From: Myxococcus dinghuensis
Lineage (GTDB): Bacteria; Myxococcota; Myxococcia; Myxococcales; Myxococcaceae
Assembly (NCBI RefSeq): GCF_024198235.1
Contig: NZ_JAKCFB010000001.1
Location: 62,001 to 126,000, forward strand
Length of the DNA stretch: 64,000 nt
Direction: 5' to 3'
Position 1 is the stretch's first letter. Every line of letters begins with the position of its first letter. Below are positions 16,901 through 28,300 of the stretch, piece by piece. The notes below the pieces were generated by a model that did no database searches, was not told where the DNA came from, and was given only the letters and a program-made list of their open reading frames with translations. Made by a program: the position numbers and the translations under genes.

Positions 16901-17499
16901 TGCGTGTTCGCCAGCATCAGGCCCTGGTTGGTGGACGGGTCGTCGACCCACGACTGGACCATGGCCACGTCGAGCACCACGTCCTGGATGGTGACGATGT
17001 CCGGGAACGTGGTGAGCGTGAACGAGCGGTTGGCGACGAGGTCCGTCCCCTGGCCCACCGCGCCCAGGCGCTCCCACTCCAGCCCGTCGTCGCGGAACTG
17101 CCAGCCCAGCTCGCTGGCCATCAGGTTCCACGGCGTCTGGAGGTACGCGCCGCGAATCGCGAAGCCGTCGGTATACGTCTCCATCGCGAGCCGCAGGGTC
17201 GCGCCCTGCACCACCGCCCCCACGGGCACGCCGAGCTGCGGGAAGCGCAGCAGCGCCTCGATTTCGTAGTCCTCCGTCTGGAAGACGCCAATCAATGGCT
17301 CGTTGCGGTACGCCGCGCCGTTGGGCGTCATGCCCTGGCTGGTGATGGTCACCGCCTCGGACACCGTCACCGAAGACGTCAGCGCCCGCCGCGCCGTCCC
17401 CGTCGACGATTCCCGCTCCCCCACCTGGGTGCAGCCGCCGAGCACGACGACGAGCACCGCCACCCACGAGGTCAACGCGCGGCTTGTTCCAGAGTTCAT
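13978..17499 (-). CDS. Heparinase II/III-like lipoprotein with DNRLRE and Ig-like domains
   Basis: An 1173-aa secreted lipoprotein. A signal peptide with VVVLGGC gives lipidated Cys23. Residues about 45-232 are a DNRLRE-type beta domain (EALLRFPQLGVPVGAVVQGA, then LRLAMETY). Residues about 235-515 are three Ig-like repeats, each starting PPxVxIxSPAxGxTV and carrying an ASDDVGV-like strand. The rest is a heparinase II/III-type polysaccharide lyase fold: an alpha/alpha toroid around NNYYTGYFRNSLLWAIASWH, and a beta part with HAHRDSGNFQLWRAG, the usual His/Asn active-site stretch. It probably degrades a uronic-acid polysaccharide at the cell surface; the substrate is unknown. No clear ribosome site precedes the ATG, but the signal peptide fixes the start well. 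Confidence 0.87.
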   Translation of the reverse strand: MNSGTSRALTSWVAVLVVVLGGCTQVGERESSTGTARRALTSSVTVSEAVTITSQGMTPNGAAYRNEPLIGVFQTEDYEIEALLRFPQLGVPVGAVVQGATLRLAMETYTDGFAIRGAYLQTPWNLMASELGWQFRDDGLEWERLGAVGQGTDLVANRSFTLTTFPDIVTIQDVVLDVAMVQSWVDDPSTNQGLMLANTQVGKVAKLFTALATQPERRPVLTLEYTAPGPRSDTTPPTVAITSPAANATVEDVVTVAVSASDDVGVASVQLRIDGRDLASSQLDTRLLRNGGHVLTAHARDAAGNLTTSAPVRITIDNEIIDTSPPQVQLTLPADGSTVSGPFVVRMSATDDVGVTRVHVELDGVQVGDADLAAPWSVALDTENLQPYGSRQLTAVARDAAGHVTTSTPITVVVSAPPPDTTPPQVQIVSPASGATVGGTLQIRVDAYDDVRLAGVRLRVDGQDFGQEDVTYPYWINVTTTRIGNGTFSVTAVARDRAGNLATSAPISLTIANGPPVVLDIPVSHPRIWFTGDRLARAQAYFALNPYTPATTVEGPEQALDAAMHSLITGSAASCRAAITWAVNTEIPITENTVSSDPARWYGEGIILTYDWCFAHLSPGERTTLLDRWNLVISALNDNPWGGIGMEGNNYYTGYFRNSLLWAIASWHENQPYADDLLQYAMNSRWDFSLKPYLDGAAAGGAPHEGSTYGRRTFGYMTVPFTTLGLYGHDMWNQTDYFMETVFWAIYSTAPGLSPMGQFPLYETFPFNDDERWLSRWDPSNTAQTTLGSYFAPLIEEWSDQPIAGYAKRFLEMTGHPIDDRMVRYVYSDTLAAVPSRDLSTLPLDYRAPGLNMVYAKTAWAADATMVNLQFGVTSNAGHAHRDSGNFQLWRAGQFLLRETVGYADYIVGYAGNGVVETESPVAHNTLLFEGLGTVGYYHHAPQMLRLESSAVANYAAVDLTGVYDVNDEWAHREAEVGNPYAGRVVRETLFVRPLDALVVFDRVESANDDASVDKTFIVHFPQSPVLTGNTWSATSGGQELRVSTLVPASPVRRVIDERGPARADGSHPYPVGQFRGEVETQGQVVSHFLHVVQARDVTTGSALTLTLAETSTTYTVTMSHPTRGSAVVQLEKGITSTGGSFGYAASGPVTLAPLRTTVQPMSVTGSGPVWGP

Positions 17500-17657
17500 T
17501 GTTTGACGGCTATTAGTCTGCCAATGCAGGGAAGTCCATGGGACCCCAGGCGCGCGGGTGGCAGGGATTCCCGCCCGGGCGGCCGAGTCACATGCGGGCT
17601 GTCATGGCGAGCCGTCCCGGCTCCGCGGCGGGGCGGCCGGGTCCTGGGCGCGTGGAC

Positions 17658-17855
17658 TCAGAGCGCCGCCAGCTTCTGCTGGACCAGCGGCTCCACCTGT
17701 CGCTGGAGGGCCTGCAATTGGGAGAGCTTCTCCCGCAGCTTGATGCGCATCTCGCGCGCGTCGGTGTGGAGCACCTCGTCGTGCAACTCCTCGATGCTTT
17801 CGACCAGACAGTCGTGGAGGAGGTGGATTTGCTGCGGGGAGAGCTCCAGGACCAT
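17658..17855 (-). CDS. Small helical protein of unknown function
   Basis: A 65-aa protein, MVLELSPQQIHLLHDCLVES at the start and then Glu/Leu/Gln-rich with heptad-like leucines (LREKLSQLQALQRQVEPLVQ), so probably an alpha-helical hairpin or coiled coil. GAGGTG lies 5 nt upstream of the ATG. Third-position GC is high. The longer frame upstream lacks a ribosome site. It lies downstream of hppA on the same strand, separated by a hairpin. Family not recognised. Confidence 0.6.
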   Translation of the reverse strand: MVLELSPQQIHLLHDCLVESIEELHDEVLHTDAREMRIKLREKLSQLQALQRQVEPLVQQKLAAL

Positions 17856-18111
17856 GGGACACCTCGCGGTCTGCGGAACACGCGAAAGCGTAGCGTGTGC
17901 GCACCGGGAGTCCTGGCGCCGGGACGACAATGATTGTCGAGATGTCGGCTGTCGGACACTCGCGAATCGAATCACTGGCATGGCGCGCATCCGTTCGACG
18001 CGCGGCGCTATCGCCGGACTCGACCCGCATGACCCCCGGGTGGGGCTCCAGGTCCCGCACGGCCTCCGTGGGGGGGCCGCGGCGTGGGAGGGGAGCCCCT
18101 GCCCGTCGGGG

Positions 18112-18142
18112 GGAGCGGCGCCGTGAGGACGGGCGCCGCTCC
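18112..18142 (-). terminator. Terminator-like hairpin after hppA
   Basis: A perfect stem GGAGCGGCGCC (18112-18122) / GGCGCCGCTCC (18132-18142) with a 9-nt loop begins 15 nt past the hppA stop. There is no U-tract, common in high-GC genomes. The remaining bases of the 301-bp gap 17856-18156 show no gene or repeat that I can support. Confidence 0.55.
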
Positions 18143-18156
18143 TTCGCGCGGCGTGA

Positions 18157-20235
<2,079 letters not shown>

Positions 20236-20576
20236 CCCATCCTCCAGAGCAGTCCCGGGGCCTTGTCCCTCCCCTCTGGGGCGCTCATGCGCCGCACAGT
20301 GTGCGTGGGGGGCCTATACGGGATTTCCGCTCCATCTGGGAGCCTTCTCGAAGCCCCCGAGCACGATGGTCAGGCGCTCGGAGGCGCCAAGGGGGGCTCG
20401 GAGGCGGTGGAGGGCCTTCCGGGCAGGGTGCCGGTGTGGAAATCACCCCCTCTTGGACACACGACTACCCCGAATAACCCGTTGGAGAACCCACGAAGAC
20501 GCCCCGGCGGGCGGGGAGGTGCACGCCTGACCCGGTGGTGGGGCGGGCGGAGCGGCCCTGGGCGGCTGCGTCGGGG
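20236..20576. other. Intergenic region upstream of hppA
   Basis: 341 bp between the end of the metallopeptidase gene and the start of hppA, both on the minus strand. It must hold the hppA promoter. A comparatively A/T-rich patch lies at about 20455-20490, but no convincing -35/-10 pair was found. Open frames on the plus strand here are low-complexity and unsupported. Confidence 0.4.
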
Positions 20577-21758
20577 TCAGCGCCAGGTGAGGGCCCGCTC
20601 CACGGGGATGCGGGGTTGGGGGTGGTCCTCGAGGTAGTCCGCGAGCTCCCCGGAGAAGAGGCCGGAGTGGCCGAAGCGCAGGCCCAGGCGGTGCTCGGCG
20701 CGGAGGGCGTTCTCAGAGGGGTCTCCGCCCTGGATGGTCTCGTACTCCTCGCGGTTGTCGTAGTCGCACATGGGGAACTGTCCCCGGGCGGTGCCGTGCG
20801 CGTTGTGCAGGGCGTGGATCAGCTCGTGGGCGATGGTGAGGAACAGCGGGGTGGGCAGCGGGTTGATGGTGGCGTCCAGGGCGAGGAAGGACGAGTCGCA
20901 GATGTCGGGGTGGAGGGCGATGAGCGAGTCGCTGCCCCCGTCGGGCAGCGGAGGCAGCTCCGTGCCGGAGATGATGTCGATGTTCGCGCGGGCGCTGCCC
21001 AGGGAGCGCGCGAGGTTGAACGGCGTCATCGGCTCCGCGGAGGTCGCGGTGATGGCGGGCCCGACGTGGTCGCTGACGGGGGTGTTGGGGACGGGGATGC
21101 CGTGCATCGCGTTGAGTCGGCGCAGCCCCTCGCGGAGCGCGACGGCGGACACGACGGAGCTCTGGGTCCGGGGGAGGATCCGCACGAGCCTGGGTTGCGC
21201 GAGCACGCTCGTGACGAGCCTGCGGCCGCCCGCGGTGGACAGCATCCGCGCGAAGGCCGCGAGCACCTTGGTGCGGAAGCCGTCGAAGCGTTGCGTGTCT
21301 CGTCGGGTGGGGACCGCGAGGAACCCGTCGTCGTCCAGGATGCGGATGCTGCCGTTGCCGCCCTTGAGCGCGCGCCACGCGTGGGTGGTCACCAGGTCGT
21401 CGTCGTCCATGGCGTACACCGTCGTCTCCGGCATCACCTCCGTGATGACGGCGGTGTGCTCGGCCTGGACGTCGTCGAGGAACGAGAGCAGGTTGAGGAA
21501 CGCCGTGCGCCCCACCGCGCCGGTCCGGGCGAGCTGCGGACTCGAGGTGAGGAACTCGTAGACGCTGTGCTCGACGAGCGAGAGCACCTCCTGTCGCTTG
21601 CGGTAGCGCTCGCCGCGAATCTCCAGATAGTCGCCCCAGAAGTCGTCGATGGTCCCGAAGAGGTCTGCTCTCGCCACCGAACCCTCGAGCTGGTTGCGGA
21701 GGACGCGGGTGAGACCGATGACCTCGGCCTTGGTTCGGACGGTCGGCAGCAGGGGCAC
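20577..21758 (-). CDS. M91-type (NleD-like) zinc metallopeptidase
   Basis: A 393-aa protein whose C-terminal third carries the zincin signature AHELIHALHNAHG (H311-E312-x2-H315) followed about 25 residues later by NREEYETIQGGD, which should supply the third ligand. This is the arrangement of effector-type peptidase M91 (NleD family). The N-terminal 270 residues have no family I recognise. No signal peptide is visible, so it is cytoplasmic or exported by a dedicated system. Start: GTG 21758 is chosen because AGGAG ends exactly 7 nt upstream; ATGs at 21797 and 21791 lack a ribosome site. It is divergent from the PKS operon, with about 640 bp between, and need not be related to it. Confidence 0.75.
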   Translation of the reverse strand: MPLLPTVRTKAEVIGLTRVLRNQLEGSVARADLFGTIDDFWGDYLEIRGERYRKRQEVLSLVEHSVYEFLTSSPQLARTGAVGRTAFLNLLSFLDDVQAEHTAVITEVMPETTVYAMDDDDLVTTHAWRALKGGNGSIRILDDDGFLAVPTRRDTQRFDGFRTKVLAAFARMLSTAGGRRLVTSVLAQPRLVRILPRTQSSVVSAVALREGLRRLNAMHGIPVPNTPVSDHVGPAITATSAEPMTPFNLARSLGSARANIDIISGTELPPLPDGGSDSLIALHPDICDSSFLALDATINPLPTPLFLTIAHELIHALHNAHGTARGQFPMCDYDNREEYETIQGGDPSENALRAEHRLGLRFGHSGLFSGELADYLEDHPQPRIPVERALTWR

Positions 21759-22396
21759 GGGAACACTCCTCGGAATGAGAGGAGATGACATTCGCAAGTC
21801 CCGGGCCAGACCTGTTCACCGGTCTGCATGTGAGGCTTTGCGGGTGTCTGGATTGGCGGCGTGCGTTCCAGGAGGACGTGCGTGCGTCCTCCGGGGAAGC
21901 GGGTCCGTTCCGGGCAACACGGCTCGTGGAATCCAACGGATTCCCAGCCCCGAGGGACGCTGGGCCCCTCTCGGGATTGTGGGTATGAGCTTGGACATTC
22001 CTCGAACGGAGGGTTGGATGGGCCTCGTGGTCATGGCTGTGCGGGTCGCGCTCGTCTGGGTATGCGGGGGGGCTTTGCCCATGGGATGCGGCTCGGGCCC
22101 GGTGGCCAGGACAGGCGGATTGTGTAGCTGAGTTCGCGAGGACGTTGGTCGTTCGCGCTCCGAGCGGAGTCGCGGCCATCGAGTTGAGTGCATGCCTCCA
22201 CCTTCGACGCGGGGTTCACGGCCTCGTGGAAGCGCATGGGCATGTTCGCGCTGATTGTTTCGCGCCGTCATTCCCAGGTCGTGCATCGAGTTGACGGGCC
22301 CCGTTCCGAACGGAACACCGGGTGACGGACGGGGTCCGTCGTCGACTCCGTGCCGGGCCTGGAGTCGGCGGTCGCGTGTCCAGGACAGAGGTCCGA
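21759..22396. other. Regulatory region between the metallopeptidase and the PKS operon
   Basis: 638 bp without a convincing gene, containing the divergent promoters of the metallopeptidase and the PKS operon. It holds two mutually exclusive small stems, 21943-21948/21959-21964 (CCCAGC/GCTGGG) and 21949-21954/21970-21975 (CCCGAG/CTCGGG), and the candidate promoter and palindrome listed separately. A 48-codon ATG frame at 21985-22131 lacks a ribosome site and support. Confidence 0.45.
22291..22320 (+). promoter_or_regulatory. Candidate PKS operon promoter with an internal palindrome
   Basis: TTGACG (22291-22296) matches five of six bases of a -35 box; the matching -10 position (about 22314-22319, AACACC) is poor. 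Between them lies the perfect inverted repeat GTTCCG-aa-CGGAAC (22303-22316), which would place an operator across the promoter. A transcript starting near 22326 would leave a leader of about 70 nt before the GTG at 22397. Suggestive only. Confidence 0.3.
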
Positions 22397-25300
22397 GTGT
22401 CGTCGAAGAACAGGTCGCAGAAGGCAGGTTTGGCCGAGGTCCGGGGCCAGTTGGCGGCGGTGCTTGCTCGGAGATTGGGAATCGAGTCGCACCGCTTGGA
22501 TGTCCGCGAGCGATTCAGCCTGTACGGCCTGGATTCGCTGAAGGCCACGGGCTTCATCGCCGAGGTCGGGACGCTGCTCGGGCGCGCCTTGTCGCCCACG
22601 CTCGCCTGGGAATACCCCACGCTCGACGCGCTGGCCCGCCACCTCGCGGGTGAGCTGGAGGACACGGCCTCCCGGGGACCGTCTGGGATTGCGCGAGCGG
22701 ACGAGCCCATCGCCATCGTCGGCCTCTCCTGCCGCTTCCCGCGCGCGCCCGACCCGGCCGCGTTCTGGCGCCTGCTCGTCGAGGGAACGGACGCCATCTC
22801 CGAGGTGCCCGCGGACCGGTGGGACGTCGACCGCGTCTACGACCGGGACGCCTCCGCCCCGGGCAAGAGCATCTCCCGCTGGGGGGGATACCTGGGACCG
22901 GTGGATGGGTTCGACCCGCTCTTCTTCGGAATCTCTCCGAACGAGGCGCTCCACATGGACCCGCAGCAGCGGCTGCTGTTGGAGCTGACGTGGGAGGCCC
23001 TGGAGGACGCGGGCATTCCGGCGGAGCGCCTGCAGGGCTCACCCACGGCGGTCTGCTTCGGCGCGGTGTGGATGGAGCACGAGATGATGCTGCAGCGCTT
23101 CGGCCTGCGGCGCATGTCCTCGTATACCCTGACGGGGTACCACCACAGCGTGCTCGCCAACCGGGTCTCCTATTTCCTGGGGCTGCGGGGGCCGAGCTTC
23201 TCGATTGATTCGGCGTGCTCGTCCTCGCTCACTGCGGTGCACCTCGCCTGCGAGAGCCTCCGTCGAGGGGAGTCGACGCTCGCGCTGGTGGGGGGCGTGA
23301 ACCTGATGCTCGGGGCGGAGAGCCAGGTGGCCCTCTCGAAGCTTGGGGCGCTCTCCCCGGATGGGCGTTGCCACGCGTTCGACGCGCGCGCCAACGGCTT
23401 CGTGCGGGGCGAGGGCGCCGGCGTGGTGGTGCTCAAGCCCCTCTCCCGCGCACTCGCGGACGGGGACGCCCTCTACTGCGTCATCCGGGGCAGCGCCATC
23501 AACAACAACGGAGGCAGCAACGGCCTCACCGCGCCCAACCCCAAGGCCCAGGCAGAGGTCATCCGACAGGCCTGCGAACGCGCGGGCGTCGAGCCGTCCT
23601 CCGTGCAGTACGTGGAGACGCACGGCACGGGGACCCAGCTCGGGGACCCGCTGGAGGCCCAGGCCCTGGGCGCGGTGCTCGGTGCGGGACGGTCCCCGGA
23701 GGCGCCGCTGCGCATCGGTTCGTGCAAGACGAACATCGGCCACCTGGAGGCCGCGGCGGGCATCGCGGGGCTCATCAAGACCGCGCTCGCGCTCCACCAC
23801 CGGACGCTCCCGCCGAGCCTCCACTTCGAGACCCCCAATCCGCTCATCCCCTTCGAGGCGCTGGGGCTCGCGGTCCACCGCACCCTGGGCGATTGGCCCG
23901 CACCCGAGGAGCGGCTCGTCGCCGGGGTCAGCTCGTTCGGCTTCGGCGGCGCCAACTGCCACGTCGTGATGGAGGAGGCGCGGGGGCCCGAGGCACGTCT
24001 CGCCCACCTCTCCGGGGAGACGGAGGAGGCGCTGAAGGACGAGGCCCGGCGGCTGCTCGCGCGCGCCGCGGAGGGGGCACACGCGCCGCTGGACACGCTG
24101 CTGCGCTCCACCCACGAAGGAGGCGACGCGCACGCACATCGCCTGGCCCTGACGGTCCGGACGCGGAAGGACCTTCTCGCGGGCGTCGAGAGCTTCCTGG
24201 CGGGAGAGACCCGCGCCGGCGTGTCCTCCGGTCGGGGCGAGGCGGGAACGCCGCCGAGGCCGGTGTTCGTCTACTCGGGGCACGGGTGCCACTGGCCGTG
24301 CATGGGGCTGTCGCTGCTGCGCACCGAGCCCGTGTTCCAGGCGACGCTCTCGCGCTGCGACCGGTTCATCCAGGAGACACTGGGGTGGTCGCTGCTGGAG
24401 GTGCTGGGGGCCGAGGATGCCTCGGCCCGGCTGGGGCGCATCGACGTCGCCCTGGCCTCGGTCGTGGCGATGGAGCTGGCCCTGACCGAGCTGTGGCGCT
24501 CGTGGGGCGTCGAGCCCGTCGCCGTCGTGGGCCACAGCATCGGTGAGGTGTCGGCGGCCCACGCCGCGGGCATCCTCGAGCTGGAGGACGCGCTCCGCGT
24601 GGTCTGCGCCCAGGGGCGGCTGCTGCGCACGCTGAGCGGGCAGGGGGGGCTGGCCGTCGTGGGGGTCCCCTGGGCCGAGGCCGCCGCGTTGTTGGTGGGG
24701 TACGAGGGGCGGCTGTTCCGGGCCATCGACTCGGGCGCGGACTCGACGGTGTTGTCGGGGGACGTCGACGCGCTGGAGGCGGTGCTCGCGACGTTGCAGC
24801 CGCGCGGCGTGTTCTGCCGCCGGGTGGAGATCGACGTCGCGGTGCACAGCCCCCGGATGGAGGTGCTGGGCGAGGCGCTGCGCGACGCCTTGAAGGACCT
24901 GCGCCCCCGCGCGGCGCGTGTCCCGATGCTCTCCTCCATCACCGGCGGCGTGCTCGACGGCGCGAGCGCGGACGCCTCGCACTGGGTGCGGAACATCGCG
25001 TGGCCCACGCTCTTCACCGGCGCGCTCTCCCACGCCATCCAAGAAGGGCACTCGCTCTTCCTGGAGGTCAGTCCGCACGCGATCCTGCGGCACCCCATCG
25101 ACGTGACGCTCCGCCACCTCGGACGACAGGGGACGGTGCTCGCCTCCCTGCGGCGAAACGAGGACGAGCGGGGCGCGCTGCTCGACACGCTCGGCGCGCT
25201 GTACACGCGGGGGTTGCCCCTCCCGAACGACGCACGCTCCTCCTCGGGGGATGGGGAGCGGGTCCGTCTGCTGCCTTTGTCTGCTCGGAGCCCGGAGGCG

Positions 25301-28300
25301 CTCAGGGCCTTGGCGAAGGACTGGCGTGACTTCCTGGTGGAGGGCGCCGTCGAGGGTTCGGGGCTCGGTGACGTCACCTACACGGCGGCCGTGCGCCGGG
25401 CACATCTCCCTCACCGGCTGTCGGTGGTGGGCGGCTCGCGGCGGGAGCTGGTGGAGTCGCTGGAGGCGTTCTCGCGGGGCGAGCTCTCGCCGGGCGTCAG
25501 CCAGGGGCAGGTGCGGACCGAGGGGCGGGCGAAGGTGGCCTTCGTCTTCCCGGGGCAAGGCTCCCAGTGGCTGGGCATGGGGCGGCAGCTCCTGGCCGAG
25601 GAGCCGGTGTTCCGGTCGGCCATCGAGGCGTGCGAGCGGGCCATGCGCCCGTATGTGAGCTGGTCGCTCACGGGGGAGCTGCTCGCGGACGAGGCGCGCT
25701 CGCGCCTGGCCGACATCGACGTCGTCCAGCCCGTGCTCTTCGCCGTGCAGGTGGCGCTGGCGGCCCTGTGGCGCTCGTGGGGTATCAATCCGGACGCGGT
25801 GGTGGGGCACAGCATGGGCGAGGTCGCCGCCGCGCACGTCGCGGGCTCGCTGAGCCTGGAGGATGCCTGCCGTGTCATCTGCCGACGCAGCCAGTTGTTG
25901 CGCCGCAAGAGCGGGCAGGGGGCCATGGCCGTGGTGGAGCTGGGCCTGGCGCAGGCGCGCGAGGCGTTGGCGGGCTTCGAGCACGGGCTGTCCGTCGCCG
26001 TCAGCAACAGCGCGCGCTCCACGGTGCTCTCCGGAGACACCGAGGCCCTGGAGACGCTGCTTGCGCGGCTCGAGGGCCAGGGCACCTTCTGCCGTCGGGT
26101 GAAGGTGAACGTCGCCTCCCACAGCCCTCAGATGGACGAACTGAAGGAGGACCTCCTGCGGGTGCTCGAGGGCCTCGAGCCCCGGAGCGCCACGGTCCCC
26201 ATCTACTCCACGGTGACGGGGCAGACGTGTGATGGGGCGGACTTCCATCCGGCCTACTGGGTTCGCAACCTGCGTGAGCCGGTGCTCTTCCATGGCGCCG
26301 TGGAGCGCCTCTTCGAGGACGGCATCACGGTCCTCGTCGAGCTGAGCCCCCACCCGGTGCTGCTCGCGCCCATCGAGGAGACCCTGCGCGAGTCGGGGCA
26401 AGAGGCCCTCGCGCTCGCGTCGCTGCGGCGACAGACCCCGGAGCGGCGCTGCCTGCTCGAGTCCCTGGCGGCGCTCGACGCCTGGGGCTGCCCGGTGGAC
26501 TGGGCGTCGCTCCACCCCGACGGGGGGCGCGTGGTCGCGCTGCCTCGCTATCCGTGGCAGCGCGAGCGGTTCTGGCTGCCGGACGAGGTCGCGGTCCAGC
26601 CCGGAGGCGACGTGCGCGCCTCCGCGCGACGGGGGCACCCGCTCATCGGCGAAGGGCTCTCGTCCTCGGTCCAGCCGGGGACCCACTTCTGGGAGCGGAG
26701 CGTGGGGGTGGAGGCGTTCCCGTACCTGGCCGACCACCGTGTCTGGGAGGACGTCGTCTTCCCGGGCGCCGGCTATGTGGAGATGGCCCTGGCCGCGGGC
26801 GCGGAGGTGCTGGGGGAGACGGGGCTCGTGCTCGAGGACGTCGCGCTCAGCGAGATGCTCGTGCTCGGACCCGGGGCGCCGACACGCGTCCAGGTGGTGG
26901 TGAGCGAGGAGTCACCGGAGCGCGCCACCTTCCACATCGCCAGCCGGGCGGAAGGGGACACCTCCTGGCGGAAGCACGCCTCGGGCACCGTGCTGCGCGA
27001 GGCGCGGGAGGGCGTGGCCGCGGCGTGTGAGTCCCCCGAGTCGCTGCGGGCGCGGGGGCACGTGGTGGTCTCCGGCGAGTCGCACTACCAGCGCCGTCGC
27101 GCGCAGGGCCTGATGTATGGCGCCGCCTTCCAGGGGCTGCGCGACCTCTGGCGGGGCGAGCGCGAGGCGCTGGGGCGCCTGGAGCTGCCCGAGGCGGTCT
27201 CGCTGGAGGCGGGGGCGTACCGCGTCCACCCCGCGCTGCTGGATGCCGGCCTGCAGGTGGCGGTGGAGCTGGTGGCGCCACTGTCGGGGGCCCCCGACCC
27301 GGCGACGTACGTCCCGGTGGGGATGGCGCGTGTCCGCTTCCACCAGCGCCCCGGGCGCGCGACGTGGGCGCGGATGCGGGTGCACGGGGACGGCGAGGCG
27401 AACGAGCGGGAGCGCTCCTTCGACTTCTGGCTCCTCGACGAGCAGGGGCAGGTGCTGCTGGAGGTCGAGGCGCTGCGCCTGTACCGGTTGGATGCGGGCG
27501 CCGCGCTCCGAGGCGAACTCGGGACCTGGCTCTACCAGGTGGACTGGGAGGCGCAGCCGCTCCCGGCACAGCTCCCCTGGCCCGAGCGCACGCCGGGGAG
27601 CTGGCTGATTCTCCGCGACAGCCTCGGCGTGGGGCAGCGACTGGCCATGCGGCTGCGGGAGCTAGGGGAGACGTGTGTGCTCGTCTCGCCCGGGGAGCGG
27701 TACCGGTTCACCGGGCCCGCGAGCGCGGAGGTCGACCCGGGACGCGCCGAGCATTGGCGACGCCTGCTCTCGGACACGCTGGGCGCCGGGAGGCCGCCCT
27801 GCCGGGGCGTGGTGCACCTGTGGAGCCTGGATGCCGCGTCGACCGAGGCCCTCACGCCCCAGGGCTTGGAGGACGCGCGACGGTGCGGGACGACCAGCGT
27901 GCTGCACCTCGTGCAGGCCCTCGCTGGCGCTGGATGGCGCGACGCTCCCCGCCTCTGGCTGGTGACGCGGGGGGCCCGCGCCGTCGACACGACACCCGAG
28001 CCGGTCGCCGTGGCCCAGGCTCCGCTCTGGGGCATGGGGCAGGTGGTGGCGGTGGAGCACCCCGAGCTGCGCTGCACCCGCGTGGACCTCGAGGGGGCGC
28101 CGGAGGTCGCGGGTGAGGCGCTCCTGCGGGAGCTGTCGTCGACGGTGTTCGAGGACCAGACGGCGTGGCGTGGGGGCACGCGTCGGGTGGCGCGCCTGGC
28201 TCGGGCGGCGGAGGCCCTCTCCTCCCGGGCGCCCGCGCCTCCGCTCCGCGCGGAGGGCACGTACCTCGTCACCGGAGGGCTGGGGGGGCTGGGGCTCGAA

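Noticed and set aside
20527..20580. CTGACCC/GGGTCAG repeat at the end of the metallopeptidase gene as a terminator
   Set aside because: The loop of 40 nt is too long and the right arm covers the stop codon.
21985..22131. 48-codon frame starting ATG in the PKS upstream region
   Set aside because: No ribosome site, no recognisable motif; could be chance in GC-rich DNA.
22322..22396. Start of the first PKS protein at GTG 22322
   Set aside because: No ribosome site, and it adjoins the candidate promoter palindrome; GTG 22397 has AGAGG at good spacing and still includes the whole loading ACP.
23039..26737. 1232-codon open frame antisense to the first PKS gene
   Set aside because: A shadow of GC-rich codon bias; the translation is Arg/His/Pro-rich without domains. 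The same holds for the long antisense frames at 29266-34836, 40506-45101, 45234-47534, 48144-52097 and 55967-59512.
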